Of a stretch of 64,000 nt of DNA, positions 1-11,005 are shown one piece after another (position 1 is the stretch's first letter; every line of letters starts with the position of its first letter). Both the position numbers and the translations under genes were made by a program. This DNA comes from Anniella stebbinsi (taxonomy: Eukaryota > Chordata > Lepidosauria > Squamata > Anniellidae): contig JARDYH010000007.1 of assembly GCA_029215795.1 (NCBI GenBank), forward strand, positions 98,595,263 through 98,659,262. The letters run 5' to 3'. A model generated the notes under the pieces. The model was not told where the DNA came from and searched no databases. It saw nothing but the letters and a program-made list of their open reading frames with translations.

Positions 1-118
1 CACTTTGGTGTAACTTTGGCTGTGTGTTTAGAGTCACTGTCCTGCTGGAAGGGGAACCTCTGCTGCAGTCCCAGGTTCCTTGCAGACTGAAACAGATTTT
101 CCTCTAAAAGGCAACGAG
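1..118 (-). mobile_element. Tc1-like DNA transposon fragment, left part
   Basis: Antisense remnant of a Tc1/mariner element; the words GTCCTGCTGGAA and GACTGAAACAGATTTTCCTC are typical of this family. It is the continuation of 598-880, separated by a CR1 insertion. Confidence 0.65.
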
Positions 119-597
119 GATGATCAGGGGTCTGGAAACAAAGCCCTATGAGGAGGGACTGAAAGAACTGGGCATGGTTAGCCTGGAGAAGAGAAGACTG
201 ATAGCAGTCTTCAAGTACTTAAAAGGTTGTCACACAGAGGAGGGCCAGGATCTCTTCTCAGTCATCCCAGAGTGCAGGACGCGGAATAATGGGCTCAAGT
301 TACAGGAAAACAGATTTCGACTGGACATCAGGAAAAACTTCCTGGCTGTTTTATTTATTTTATTTTTATTTATTTCATTTCTAACCCGCCTCTCCATCTA
401 GATCGAGGCGGGCAATACGACAATGGAACCAATTACCTAGGGAGGTGGTGGGCTCTCCCATACTAGGGGCATTCAAGAGGCAGCTGGACAGCCATCTGTC
501 AGGTATGCTTGAAGGTGGATATCTGCACTGAGCAGGAGGTTGGACTCGATGGCCTTATAGGCCCCTTCCAACTCTATTATTCTGATTCTATGAATTC
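119..597 (+). mobile_element. CR1 LINE 3' end inserted in Tc1
   Basis: Encodes the C-terminal CR1 ORF2 words [16 protein letters not shown] and [14 protein letters not shown], and ends in the CR1 3' UTR (GTTGGACTCGATGGCC) and ATTCTATGA-type tail. It is interrupted at about 347-408 by an antisense L2-type tail. 5' truncated, as is usual for CR1. Confidence 0.9.
345..410 (-). mobile_element. L2-type tail inserted in CR1
   Basis: TTTATTT-rich run followed by CCCGCCTCTCCATCTAGATC, the reverse complement of the 3' end of the second L2-like family (also at 46952, 49665, 60880). CR1 sequence resumes at about 411 (ACGACAATGGAACC). Confidence 0.75.
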
Positions 598-885
598 CAC
601 TGTATTTGTCCCCATCCATCTTGCTCTCAATCCTGGCCAGCTTCCCAGTACCTGCCGATGAAAAGCATTCCCACAACATGATGCTGCCAGCAACATACTT
701 CACCATAGAGATGACGTTGTCAGCCCAATGAGCATTCTTGGCTTTGTGCCAAATACAGCATTTTGCGCCAAGGCCAAAAAGTTCAGTTTTGGTCTCATCA
801 GACCAGAGAATGTTTTTCCACATATTTGCTGTCTTCTACATGCCTTCTGACAAAATCCAAACTGAGTTTTAAGTTGGAGAGATTA
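598..885 (-). pseudogene. Tc1-like transposase remnant
   Basis: Reading the minus strand gives WKNILWSDETKTELFG, SIMLWECFSSAGTGKL and a degenerate end. WSDETK holds the second catalytic Asp of the DDE domain, and SIMLW.CF is a Tc1 hallmark. Only the middle of the transposase survives, with no terminal repeats in view. A CT-dinucleotide run (about 900-922) follows. A dead copy. Confidence 0.85.
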
Positions 886-1027
886 TAACAAACACAACTT
901 TCTCTCTCTCTCTCTCTCTCTCCACTCTCCCCTCCTCAATCCCAAATAGTGGAGACATGCAACAGGAGTATTGTCTTACCAGTTTATTAGCTGTAAACCT
1001 CCCAGAGGCATTGTATTTACTTTTTTT

Positions 1028-1146
1028 TTATCCTGAGGGCCAGTCCTGTCAGGGATGCTTTAAGGGGGATTCCTGCATTGAGCAGGGAGTTGGACTCGAT
1101 GGCCTTATAAGCCCCTTCCAACTCTGCTATTCTATGATTCTATGAA
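1028..1146 (+). mobile_element. CR1 3' UTR fragment
   Basis: Contains GTCAGGGATGCTTTAAG, GTTGGACTCGATGGCCTTAT and the terminal TTCTATGATTCTATGA. Only the extreme 3' end is present. Confidence 0.85.
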
Positions 1147-1149
1147 GCA

Positions 1150-1432
1150 GATCCTAGCACTGTTTTCAGTTTGTTAGCCCATATTGAAGTAAATATCTTG
1201 AAGTATTTTAAGAAGAGATATAGGTCTATAGGAGTCGGGATTGGTTGAGTTCTTGTTAGGTTTAAGTATTAGTACTATTCTAGGTTGTGACCAGTATTGG
1301 GTAGGGAGGTTCCACACAGAATAGTATTAAATAATATTTTAAAACGTAGAATCAGTAAGTCCTTATAAATTTTGTAGTATTCTCCTGTATATCCATTAGG
1401 CTCAGGAGTTTTATGGGATTTAAGATGTTAAT
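1150..1432 (-). pseudogene. L1 LINE ORF2 remnant (RT start)
   Basis: The minus strand gives SHKTPEPNGYTGEYYKIYKD and IFTSIWANKLKTVL, matching the L1 RT N-terminal region (PGPDG..EFYK..., NYRPI... KI.. A.RL). Interrupted by an L2-like element from 1433; the upstream part is 1853-2450. Confidence 0.7.
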
Positions 1433-1852
1433 AATAATAATAATAATAATAATATATTTATTTATTTATTACCCGCCTCCCCCAACAGATCAAGGCGGGG
1501 AACAGCATCAAACATAAAATACAAAACTGATTAAAACACTTAAAACCAATACATCATCAAAATATCAATAAAACACCAATAAAACACTTTAAAATTCATC
1601 TGGGTAGGCCTGTCGGAAGAGATCAGTCTTTATAGATCTTTTAAATTCCTGAAGACTGGTGAGTTGGCGCATCTCTCCCGGCAGGCCATTCCACAATCTG
1701 GGAGCGGCAGAAGAGAAGGTCCTCTGGGTAACAGTTGTCAGTCTAGTTCTTGTTGACTGTAGTAAATTCTTCCCAGAGGACCTGAGCGTGAGGGACGGAT
1801 TGTATGGGAGAAGGCGATCCCGTAGGTAACCTGGACCCAAACCATTCAGAGA
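1433..1852 (-). mobile_element. L2-like LINE 3' end (family B) inserted in L1
   Basis: The (TAA)n/(TATT)n tail at 1433-1470 and the CCCGCC...GGCGGGG stem are followed on the minus strand by an open frame (1589-1840) encoding the ORF2 C-terminus: GPGYLRDRLLPYNP, RTFSSAAPRLWNGLPGEMRQ and FRQAYPDEF. 5' truncated. Confidence 0.85.
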
Positions 1853-2450
1853 GATTTCTTCTTCAGAGATTGGTTGTTCTAAATAAGCTTTTTGATCAAC
1901 TGAAATGCCTGGGATTTTAGCTTCTCTTTGTTACTTCTTTATTAATGTGACATCTAGTTTTATTTTTATACAGTTCTCCAAAATAGTTAGCAAATATGTA
2001 ACCCACTTCCTCTCCATCCCGTTTTTGAAGCTATTATTCTCCTTTTGTCCCTTCGTTTCTTGACTCTGTTTGCTAACACCTTCGATCCCTTTCCATCATG
2101 TTCATAGAATTTCTGTTTCATATACAGTAGGTCTATCATGGTCTTATTGATAGCTAAAAGATTAAGTTCAGGATGTTTTTTCTCCATTTGTTGTCTTATT
2201 TTCGTTGAACCTGTTTGTATTGTGTTGTTAGCAGTTCTAGGTCTGATTCTAATTCTGATTTCATAAATTTAGTTTGTCTGCTTATGTAACTCATTTCTTT
2301 AATACAAATTCCTCTGATTACTGCTTTCATGCAGAGAGAAAGCCTATGCATTTCCTCCACAGGGGATGTGCAAGTTGTTTCCCATTCAATGAACACATGT
2401 TTTCCCACTAAGACCACCGAAATCATGATCAGTAAATCCCTCACTTAGCC
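1853..2450 (-). pseudogene. L1 LINE ORF2 remnant (EN-RT linker)
   Basis: Minus-strand frames give LNLLAINKTMIDLLYMKQKF and YEHDGKGSKVLANRVKKRR, the L1 linker between endonuclease and RT, and MKAVIRGICIKEMSYISRQ. The same protein words occur in the plus-strand L1 at 49.2-49.6 kb. Frames are broken. Confidence 0.8.
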
Positions 2451-3502
2451 CTACTCTCATGGGCTCCATTCTCTTGTGGCAGCATAAGCACGTTTTCAAT
2501 AGCGCTGGGCATGCACAGGGCAGCACCAACTTGCATGACGTGACTAGCCTAGAGCCCTGGTCAGTAACTAATTTGTAACAAGTGTTGTGTTTTCAAATGA
2601 GGGAGGTTTGGAACCACAATCATTTCCACCCATTGACTCACTCCCATACAAGCCAAAATACAGACAAAGAGCTCTTTGGCAGCAGTGGCTAACAAAGGGG
2701 TGGAGCATAGAAGAGCTCACACAGTTGAGCAGAGACTTGTTGAAAGGGGCAGCAAGAAAGGCAAAGGAGGTCCAATTCAGCACCACGCAAGTGTGCAGCT
2801 GTTCACTGACCAACATGTCCTGTGTCCTGTGCCCAAAGTCCTGTGCATCCTGACCAGGCGGTATTTTCAAGAAGCATCCATGTGCGGAAGATCTTAATAA
2901 GGTTAAAGAATTACAAAGCAAATCTATCCAAAGTTGTGATATTCAAGACCTGCTGGCAATCATCGAGAAATGTCATATCTATGAAAGAATTACGGTACTT
3001 GACAATGTTCAAGGACAGTCTAAACCAACAATTAAAACAATGTGGGAATACATGGCAACGTGGAATCTTTGTAGCAAGTAATAAGGTCTGTAAATAGTAA
3101 CTGGAATGCACAGAAAGAGGTCCTGTGCAATATATTTGCACAGGACACAAACGTTTTGGTTCTTGCTATAAGATGGTATCCCAAACTTCCCGAGTCTTAC
3201 TTTGTGCCTACTTCAAGAAACATTATTTTAATTGCAGAGCTATTCCGATCATCAGGCTCCTAAAAGGCTTTTGCATTGCTTTAATTTCATGCCTTGTCTG
3301 GATCTGATTACACAGGTCCTTTGTCAGGGAAAGGGAAAGTTTCATACTGGAAAGCATTCAATACAGCGACTGAAGACACCCTTTTGGCACTTAATTCACT
3401 AGGTATAAAACAGGCAAAGCGAGGTGCTAACCTTAACCAAAATTAACAAACTAAAAATGACCAAAGAGTTAAGGTGTACAATATTTTAAAAAACTTAGTT
3501 TA

Positions 3503-3558
<56 letters not shown>

Positions 3559-3770
3559 ATAGAGCAATTGAAATACTGGGTACAATTTTACATCAACAGT
3601 TATTTACACAATTAGCTCTGTACAGATGAAGGAGGCAGGCCAAACGCGTTTTGACGTTTTGTCTTCTTCAGTGGCCTCTATAAATAAAAACAAACATACA
3701 GACACTACTACAAAATTTTCACTAACAAATTGCAGGATATTAATGTTAATGTTGATATATATATGGAGCA
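2451..3770. other. No gene recognised; low-complexity and unclassified sequence
   Basis: Several short overlapping frames exist but none shows a domain I recognise. The stretch holds a (TA)n(CA)n microsatellite at 3504-3555 and the motif AAACGCGTTT at about 3643. Probably old repeat remains. Confidence 0.5.
3504..3555. repeat. (TA)n(CA)n microsatellite
   Basis: Alternating TA run passing directly into a CA run. Confidence 0.95.
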
Positions 3771-4759
3771 AGGAATAAAAGGAACATGATAGTCAGAGTC
3801 TACTACCGACCACCCAATCAAGGAGAAGATGAGGACGAAATTTTGAAAAGCAAATTGCCAGTGTTTCAAGGAAATCCAATATAGTAATAATGGGGGACTT
3901 CAATTACCCAAATATCTGTTGGGAGACAAATTCTGCCAAAAGTGGCCTCTCCAAGAAATTCTTGACGTGTGGCTGATAACTTTCTTCTACAAAAAGTAGA
4001 GGAAGGAACTAGAGGAACAGCTATCCTGGACTTAATACTGACCAATAGGGACGACTTAGTGGATAAAGTGGTAGTTACAGGAACTCTGGGGGAAAGTGAC
4101 TACATCATACTTGAGTTCTTGATTTTAAAAGAAGCTAAAGCTGAGTGTAGCCAAATGCGTACTCTGGATTTCAGGAAAGCCGATTTTAATAAACTCAGTA
4201 CTATGATAAGTAAGGTCCCATAGCAAGTGTCCCTAATGAGAAAAGGAGTCCAAGATGGGTGGGAGTTTTTAAACAAAAAAAATTTAAAGGCCCAATTACA
4301 AACAATTCCAACAAGGAAAAAGAAGTAAGACAACAGAAGAAACCAATGTGGCTCCACAAAAAGTTTAGAGATGACATGAAAATAAAAAAGGATACATATA
4401 GGAAGTGAAAGGAAGGCCAGGCTACAAACGTAGAGTACAAACAAGTAGCACAGAAGTGCCAGAATGGTATCAGGAAGGCTAAAGCTGAGAAGGAGCGGAG
4501 GCTAGCGAGGGATGCTAAAAGCAATAAAAAGGCTTTCTTCAGATACGTGAATAGTAAAAGACAGAGGAAAGAAATGGTGGTTCCACTGCTTCGTGAGAAT
4601 GGCAAATTGGTAACAGGTGACAAAGAAAAGGCCAAAGTGCTCAATTCCTACTTTGGCTCAGTCTTCTCTCAAAAGCGGGCCATGACCCCCTGGAAAAAGT
4701 GAAGTACAAGCTGTCGGGTCAGGATTGCAGTTTGAGATTGATAAACAACAGGTCAAAGA

Positions 4760-5079
4760 TAGGCTGACCATATGAAAAGGAGGACAGGGCTCATGTAACT
4801 TTAACAGTTGTAGAGAAAAAGGAATTTCAGCCAGTGTCATTTGTATGTAATTAGTTCCTAGTGAAATTCCCTCTTCATCACAACAGTTGAAGTTGCAGGC
4901 AATATACTAGAGCAACCATATACAAAAGAAGGCAGGACCCCTGCAACTTTAACTGTTGTGATGAAGAGGGAATATCACCAGGAACTAATTGCATACAAAT
5001 GACACTGGCTGAAATTCCCTTTCCTCTACAACTGTTAAAGTTACATGAGCCCTGTCCTCCTTTTTATAAGGTCAGCCTA
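4760..5079. mobile_element. Foldback MITE, hAT-like (TIR TAGGCTGACC), copy 1
   Basis: 320 bases made of two near-identical inverted arms of about 140 bases around a roughly 40-base centre. Ends are TAGGCTGACC...GGTCAGCCTA. It is flanked by a perfect 8-base direct duplication GTCAAAGA (4752-4759 and 5080-5087), the target-site length of hAT elements. No coding capacity. Other copies lie at 28690-29009 and about 19377-19671. Confidence 0.9.
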
Positions 5080-5275
5080 GTCAAAGAGTGCAAATCTCCA
5101 GGGCCTGACTAACTGCATTCTAGAGTAATAAAGGAGCTGGCAGAAGAACTCTCAGAACCACTGTCTATTATCTTTGCGAAATCATGGAAGATGGGTGAAA
5201 TGTTGGATGACTGGAGGAGGGCTAATGTTGTCCCTATCTCCAAAAGGGCAAAAAGGAGGAACCTGGGAACTACAG

Positions 5276-6919
5276 ATTAATGCCTCTTTGCAAGAGGGAG
5301 TGGTCCCAGGCCTCCTGAAAGAGGCGGCAGTGAGACCACTCCTAAAGAAATCTTCCCTGGACCCTGAAAATCTTAATAACTACAGGCCAGTAGCAAATGT
5401 TCCATTCCTGGGCAAGGTCCTGGAGCGGGTGGTTGCGAGCCAGCTCCAGGCACTCTTGGATGAGACTGATTATCTGGATCCATTTCAGTCGGGTTTCAGG
5501 CCTGGTTTTGGTACGGAAACAGCCTTGGTCGCCCTGTATGATGACCTATGTCGGGAGAAAGACAGGGGGAGTGTGACTCTGTTGATTTTCCTTGATCTCT
5601 CAGCGGCTTTCGATACCATCGACCATGGTATCCTTCTGGGACGACTGGCTGAGTTGGGAGTGGGAGGCACTGCATTGCAGTGGTTCCGCTCCTACTTGGT
5701 GGGTCGGCTCCAGAAGGTGGTGTTTGGGGAACATTGCTCAGCCCTGTGGATTCTCCAGTATGGGGTTCCGCAGGGGTCAGTTTTGTCCCCCATGCTGTTC
5801 AATATCTACATGAAACCGTTGAGTGCAGTCATCCGGAGTTTTGGAGTGCATTGTCATCAGTACGCTGATGACATGCAGTTCTATTTTTCCTTTCCATCTT
5901 CATCAGGTGAGGCTGTGGATGTGCTGAACCAGTGCCTGGCTGCGACAATGGACTGGATGAGGGCTAATAAACTGAAACTCAATCCAGACAAGACTGAGAC
6001 GCTGTTGGTGGGTGGTTCCGCTGACCGGATGGAGGGTGTTCAACCTGTTCTGGATGGGGTTGCACTCCCCTTGAAGGAGCGGGTTCGTAGCTTGGGGGTT
6101 CTCCTAGAACCATCTCTGTCACTTGAGGCGCAGGTGGCCTCAGTGGCACGGAGTGCCTTCTACCTACTTTGGTTGGTGGCCCAGCTACGTCCCTATCTGG
6201 ACAGGGATAACCTGGCTTCAGTTGTCCATGCTCTGGTAACCTCCAAGTTAGATTACTGCAATGCACTCTACGTGGGGCTGCCTTTGAAGGTGGTTCGGAA
6301 GCTGCAGCTTGTGCAAAATGCAGCGGCCAGATTGATAACTGGAACCAGTAGGTTCGAACATATAAGACCTACTCTGGCCCGCTTGCATTGGCTACCTGTA
6401 TGTTTCCGAGCCCGGTTCAAGGTGCTGGTTTTAACCTATAAAGCCTTACACGGTTTGGGACCACAATACCTGATGGAACGCCTTTCCCGACATGAACCTA
6501 CCCGAACACTACGTTCAACATCTAAGGCCCTCCTCCGAGTGCCTCCTCCGAGGGAAGCTCGGAGGTCGGCAACAAGAGAGAGGGCCTTCTCTGTGGTGGC
6601 TCCCCAATTGTGGAACGATCTCCCCGACGAGGCCCGCCTGGCGCCAACATTGTTATCTTTTCGGCGCCAGGTCAAGACTTTCCTCTTCTCTCAAGGCATT
6701 TGGCAATATCTGAGGAGCCTGGGTTTGTTTTGTTTTGTTTTTGTAGTTTTTTGAAGTGTTGAAGTGGTTTTTAAATGTACAGATTGTGTGTATGTTATAT
6801 GTTTTTGCTGTTTTAATTTTTGTATATTGTTTTTAATTGTTTTTAATCCTATGTAAACCGCCCAGAGAGCTTCGGCTATGGGGCGGTATACAAATGTAAT
6901 AAATAAATAAATAAATAAA
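5276..6919 (+). mobile_element. L2-like LINE (family A) with nearly intact RT frame, inserted in CR1
   Basis: The open frame to 6754 (element part from about residue 34) encodes most of an L2-clade reverse transcriptase: LKEAAVRPLLKKSSLDPENL, NYRPVANVPFLGKVLERV, motif A LDLSAAFDTIDH, motif [15 protein letters not shown], motif C QYADDMQF, and the C-terminal [14 protein letters not shown] and RLHWLPV blocks. The 3' UTR ends GGGGCGGTATAC plus (AAAT)n. The flanking 5-base duplication TACAG (5271-5275 and 6920-6924) marks the insertion. There is no endonuclease, so it is 5' truncated. Few disabling changes suggest a fairly young copy. Confidence 0.92.
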
Positions 6920-8275
6920 TACAGACCAGTCAATCTGACATCCATTCCTGGGAAAATGTTGGAGCAGGTTATAAAGAAGTCAGTCTGTAAGCACCTTGAA
7001 AACAATGCAGTGAATACTAGAAGCCAGCATGGATTTGTCAAGAAAAAATCCTGTCAGACTAATCTGATCTCATGTTTTGATCGGGTAACCTCCCTTGTGG
7101 ACTGTGGGAATGCTGTGGACATAGAATATCTTGACTTCAGCAAAGGTTTTGACAAAGTGCTCCCTGACATTCTGATTAACAAACTAGTGAAAAGTGGGCA
7201 AGATGGAACAACTATTAGGTGGATCCACAGTTGGCTACAGAATTGGACTCAAAGAGTGCTTATCAATGGTACCTTTTCACACTGGGGGGAGGTAACGAGT
7301 GGGGTACTGCAGGGCTCAGTCCTGGGTTCAGTGCTCTTCAACATTTTTATTAATGTTTTGGACGAAGCAGTGCAGGGAATGCTTATCAAATTTGCAGACA
7401 ACACAAAATTGAGTGGGATTGCTAATACCCTTGAAGACAGAAACAAACTCTTAAGTGATCTTGATAGACTGGAGCACTGGGCTGAAAACAACAGAATGAA
7501 ATTTAATAGGGATAAATGCCAAGTTCTACACCTAGGAAAAATAAACCAAATGTACAGTAACAAGATGGAGGATACTTGGCTAATCAATACAACAAGCGAG
7601 AAGGATCTTGGAATTGTTGTAGATCACAAGCTCAATATGAACCAACAGTGTGATAGGGCTGCAAAAAAGCAAATGCTATTTTGGGATGCATTAATAGAAA
7701 TATAGCTTCCAAATTGCGCGAGGTACTCATTCCCCTCTATTCGGCACTGGTTAGGCCCCATCTTGGGTATTGCTTCCAGTTCTGGGCACCACACTTCAAG
7801 AAGGATGCAGACAATCTGGAGTGTGATCAGAGGAGGGCAACGTGGATGATTAGGGGGTCTGGAAACAAAGCCCTATGAGGAGAGATTGAAAAAACTGGGC
7901 ATGTTTAGTCTGGAGAAGAGAAGATTGAGGGGAGACAATATAGTACTCTTCAAGTACTTAAAAGGTTGTCACACAGAGGAGGGCCAGGATCTCTTCTCGA
8001 TCAACCCAGAATGCAGGACACGGAATAATGGGCTCAAGTTACAGGAAATCAGATTCCGGCTGGACATCAGGAAAAAAAATCCTGACTGTTAGAGCAGTAC
8101 AACAATGGAACCCATGACCTAGGGAGGTGGTGGGCTCTCCCACAGTGGAGGCATGCAAGAGGCAGCTGGGCAGCCATCTGCCAGGGATGCTTTAAGGTGG
8201 ATTCCTGCATTGAACAGGGGGTTGGACACGATGGCCTTATAGGCCCCTTTCAACTCTATGATTCTATGATTCTTT

Positions 8276-8730
8276 CCCAGTGCTTCAAAGTCTGATGCGA
8301 TTTCTTCGTAGCGCCGCTTGGCAATATCATTTATTCCTACATGGATGAGAAGGAAAGGATATGTGTCAGTAGGCTTTATGAGCTTTGGCAACCCTTCAGT
8401 CTCATCTCTAATCTGTGCTTCAGCATACCTGGTGAGTTTATAGGTCTTCGTGACATACTTGGGTTTCAATCCCACGCAGCAGGGAGTCTCCTACAACAAC
8501 TACTCTTCTCTTCTTCTTGGTCGACTGACCTTTTGCCTCTTGCTCACTGTTGCCCGGGGTCCCCTGTACTTCTTCCTCTGAAGGCTGTCCTCCAGTCTCT
8601 TCCTCCAGTAGCTGAAAGCGGTTACATAACTCTACTGGTTCTACTGGTTCAGAGTGTCTTCTAGTTCTTCTGCTCCTAACTGTCACCCTCTTCCAAGGAG
8701 TTCCCTCTTCATTGGGTTTCCTCATCTCAT
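8276..8730 (-). pseudogene. CR1 ORF1 esterase-domain fragment
   Basis: The minus strand encodes RRVVVVGDSLLRG (GDS block of SGNH hydrolases) and later LLIHVGINDIAKRRYEE (GxND block), the esterase domain found in CR1 ORF1 proteins. The upstream acidic linker (EEETGGQPSEEE) is also seen. The frame is shifted between the two parts. It abuts the 3' tail of the plus-strand CR1, so it belongs to a different copy. Confidence 0.8.
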
Positions 8731-11005
8731 TCCACAGCCAGGGTGCCACCACAGATAAAGCCCTCTCCTATGTCCCACCATAGTGTATGTCTCTTGTTGG
8801 TGGGGCACGGAGAAGGGCTCCTCCAACAGATCTCAAATCTTAGGCAGATATATATAGGGAGAGGCGTTCTCTCACGTATCAAGGTTCCAAACCATTTAGG
8901 GCTTTAAATGTCATTACCAACACCTTGAATTCTGACCAGAAGCATATAGGCAGCCAGTGCAATTCCTTTAAGGCTGGTGTTATATGGTCTTTGTGGGATG
9001 TACTGGTCAGCAGTCTAACTGCTGCATTTTGCACTAGCTGCAACGTCTGAGTCATCTTCAAGGGCAGCCCACGTAGAGTGCATTGCAGTAGTCTAATTGG
9101 GAAGTTACCAGTGTGTGCACTACTGTGGCTAGGTTATCCCTGTTCAGGAAAGGCTGTAGCTGGCAGATCAGCTGAAGCTGGCTCAAAGTACTCCGGGCCA
9201 TGGAATTCACCTGGGCCTCCCGTGACAAGGATGGATCTAGAATGAATCCAAGCTATGCACCTGCTCCTCCAGAGAGAGTGCAACCCCATCCAGAACAGGT
9301 TACATATCCAATTCCTGGACTCAGGAGTCACCAATCCACAGGGCTTCTGTCTTATCAGGATTCAGCTTCAGTTTCTGCCTTCATGCAGCCCATTACGGCC
9401 TCCAGGCACTGGTCCAGCACCGCCGACAAGGAAAAGTAGAGCTGAGTATCATCGGCATACCGATGACACCCAACCCCAAAAACCCTAATGGCCTCTCCCA
9501 GCAGCTTCATATAGATGTTGAACAGCATGGGGGGTAGAATAGAATCCTGTGGCACTCCACAGCTTAACAGCCATGCAGTGGAAAAGGAATCCCCCCGATA
9601 CTACTCTCTGGAATTGGCCCTGCAAATAGGAGTGGAACCACTGTAACACGGGAGTAGGAGGCAGAGCCAATCCAGTAGATCCAAAAGCAGCTGAGAGATC
9701 CAGGAAGATCAACAGGGTAGCACTCCCCCTGTCTTTCACCTGGAGCAAGTCATCAGTCAGAGCAACCAAGACTGTTTCAGTGCTGTGCATCCTGACCTGA
9801 AACCAGACTGAAATGAGTCCAGATAATCAGTTTCCTCCAAGAACGTCTGAAGCTGCCCGGCCACCATGTGCTCAAGCACCTTGCCCCCAAAAGGGGATAT
9901 TAGTGATGGGGCGGTAGTTCTCAAATACCTCTAGGTCCAGGGAGGTCCTCTTCCGGAGAGGGTGCACTGCAGCCGCTTTCAAGGCAACAGGCACCACCCC
10001 TTGACAGAGTGAGGCATTTACCAGCCTCTGGACCCACCAAACCAATCCACTTCTGCTGGATCATATTAACCAAGTAGGGCAGGGTCAAGCTTACATGTGG
10101 TGGGATGGACTGATCCAAGCGTCTTGTCCACATCATCAAGCTGCAATGACTAGATGCAGCTTGATGATCCCAGGAAACATGACCAGACGGGGAACTGGAC
10201 CTCCTCAGGCTCTACAATAACTGTGGCATCATGTTCTGAGCGAATACAAGCAACTTTGTCCTTGAAGTTCCTAGCAGATGACCGAGGATTCCAATCCCAA
10301 GTTCTCTGAGCTGAAACCTTGTCCCAACAGGCTCTTCACCACTTGGAATAGTTCTGCTGGGCAGAATTTTAAGAATGAAATAGAATTGGCATAATAAGAT
10401 TTTTTTTGCCATTCTCACTGCCACATAATAGGCACAATGAAGAGTGTTTGCTAATTTTCGATCTTACTATATCCGAGACCTGCGCCATCTACACTCTAGC
10501 CATCATCCAGCCTGTTTCATTGCCTGTAGATCTTCTGTAAACCAAGGTGAATTACAGGCTTCACAGTACCAGAGTGGGCGCTCGGGAGCAACTGTATCGA
10601 CAGCCTTTCCCATCTCACCATTCCATAGTGAGACCAAAGCTTCGACCGAATTGCCAGCCCTATCAGCCAGAAAATCCCCCAGAGCATTCAGGAATCCTTC
10701 ATCCATCTTAATTAGTCCCCCACCCCTGCAAACCGGCAAACCAAATTGCACAAGAAAATGATCTGTCCATGACAACGGGGTTGTTGAAAGCTCCCCCCCC
10801 CCCAAACCAGATCATTCCCCATCCAACCAACAGTAAAAACCAGATCCAGGATATGTCCTGCCACATGTATCAGGCCAACGATGTACTGAGACAGCCCCAT
10901 GGTTGCCATGGTAGCCATGAAGTCCCGAGAGGGCCCTATCAGGACAGCCTCGGCATGGATTTTGAAGTCCCCCAAAACCACAATCCTCAGGACATTGTTT
11001 TACCA
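8731..11005 (-). mobile_element. Long antisense L2-like LINE (family A relative)
   Basis: Minus-strand fragments in order from the right: endonuclease end (VLGDFKIHAEAVLIGPSRDF), linker (DHFLVQFGLPVC, APERPLWYC, SPWFTEDLQAMKQAG), RT ([42 protein letters not shown]) and C-terminus (LQLVQNAAVRLLTSTS, LHWLPICF). It lacks the 3' tail and is broken by frameshifts and stops. It is unusually long on the 5' side for this window. Confidence 0.88.

Larger units (their letters stand above)
3771..8275 (+). mobile_element. Long CR1 LINE, interrupted by a MITE and an L2
   Basis: CR1 segments at 3771-4759, 5080-5275 and 6920-8275 read through in order. The first has the end of the endonuclease ([27 protein letters not shown]). 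The second and third carry the reverse transcriptase (QHGFVKKKSCQTNLIS, YLDFSKGFDKV, SGVLQGSVLGS, IKFADNTKL with a mutated F/YADD box). The 3' UTR ends in ATTCTATGATTCT. Frameshifts and stops make it non-functional. It is the most complete CR1 on the plus strand. Confidence 0.9.

Noticed and set aside
2587..3097. Possible novel small gene in overlapping frames
   Set aside because: No recognisable domain, promoter or splice pattern, and frames overlap on both strands within repeat-rich sequence.
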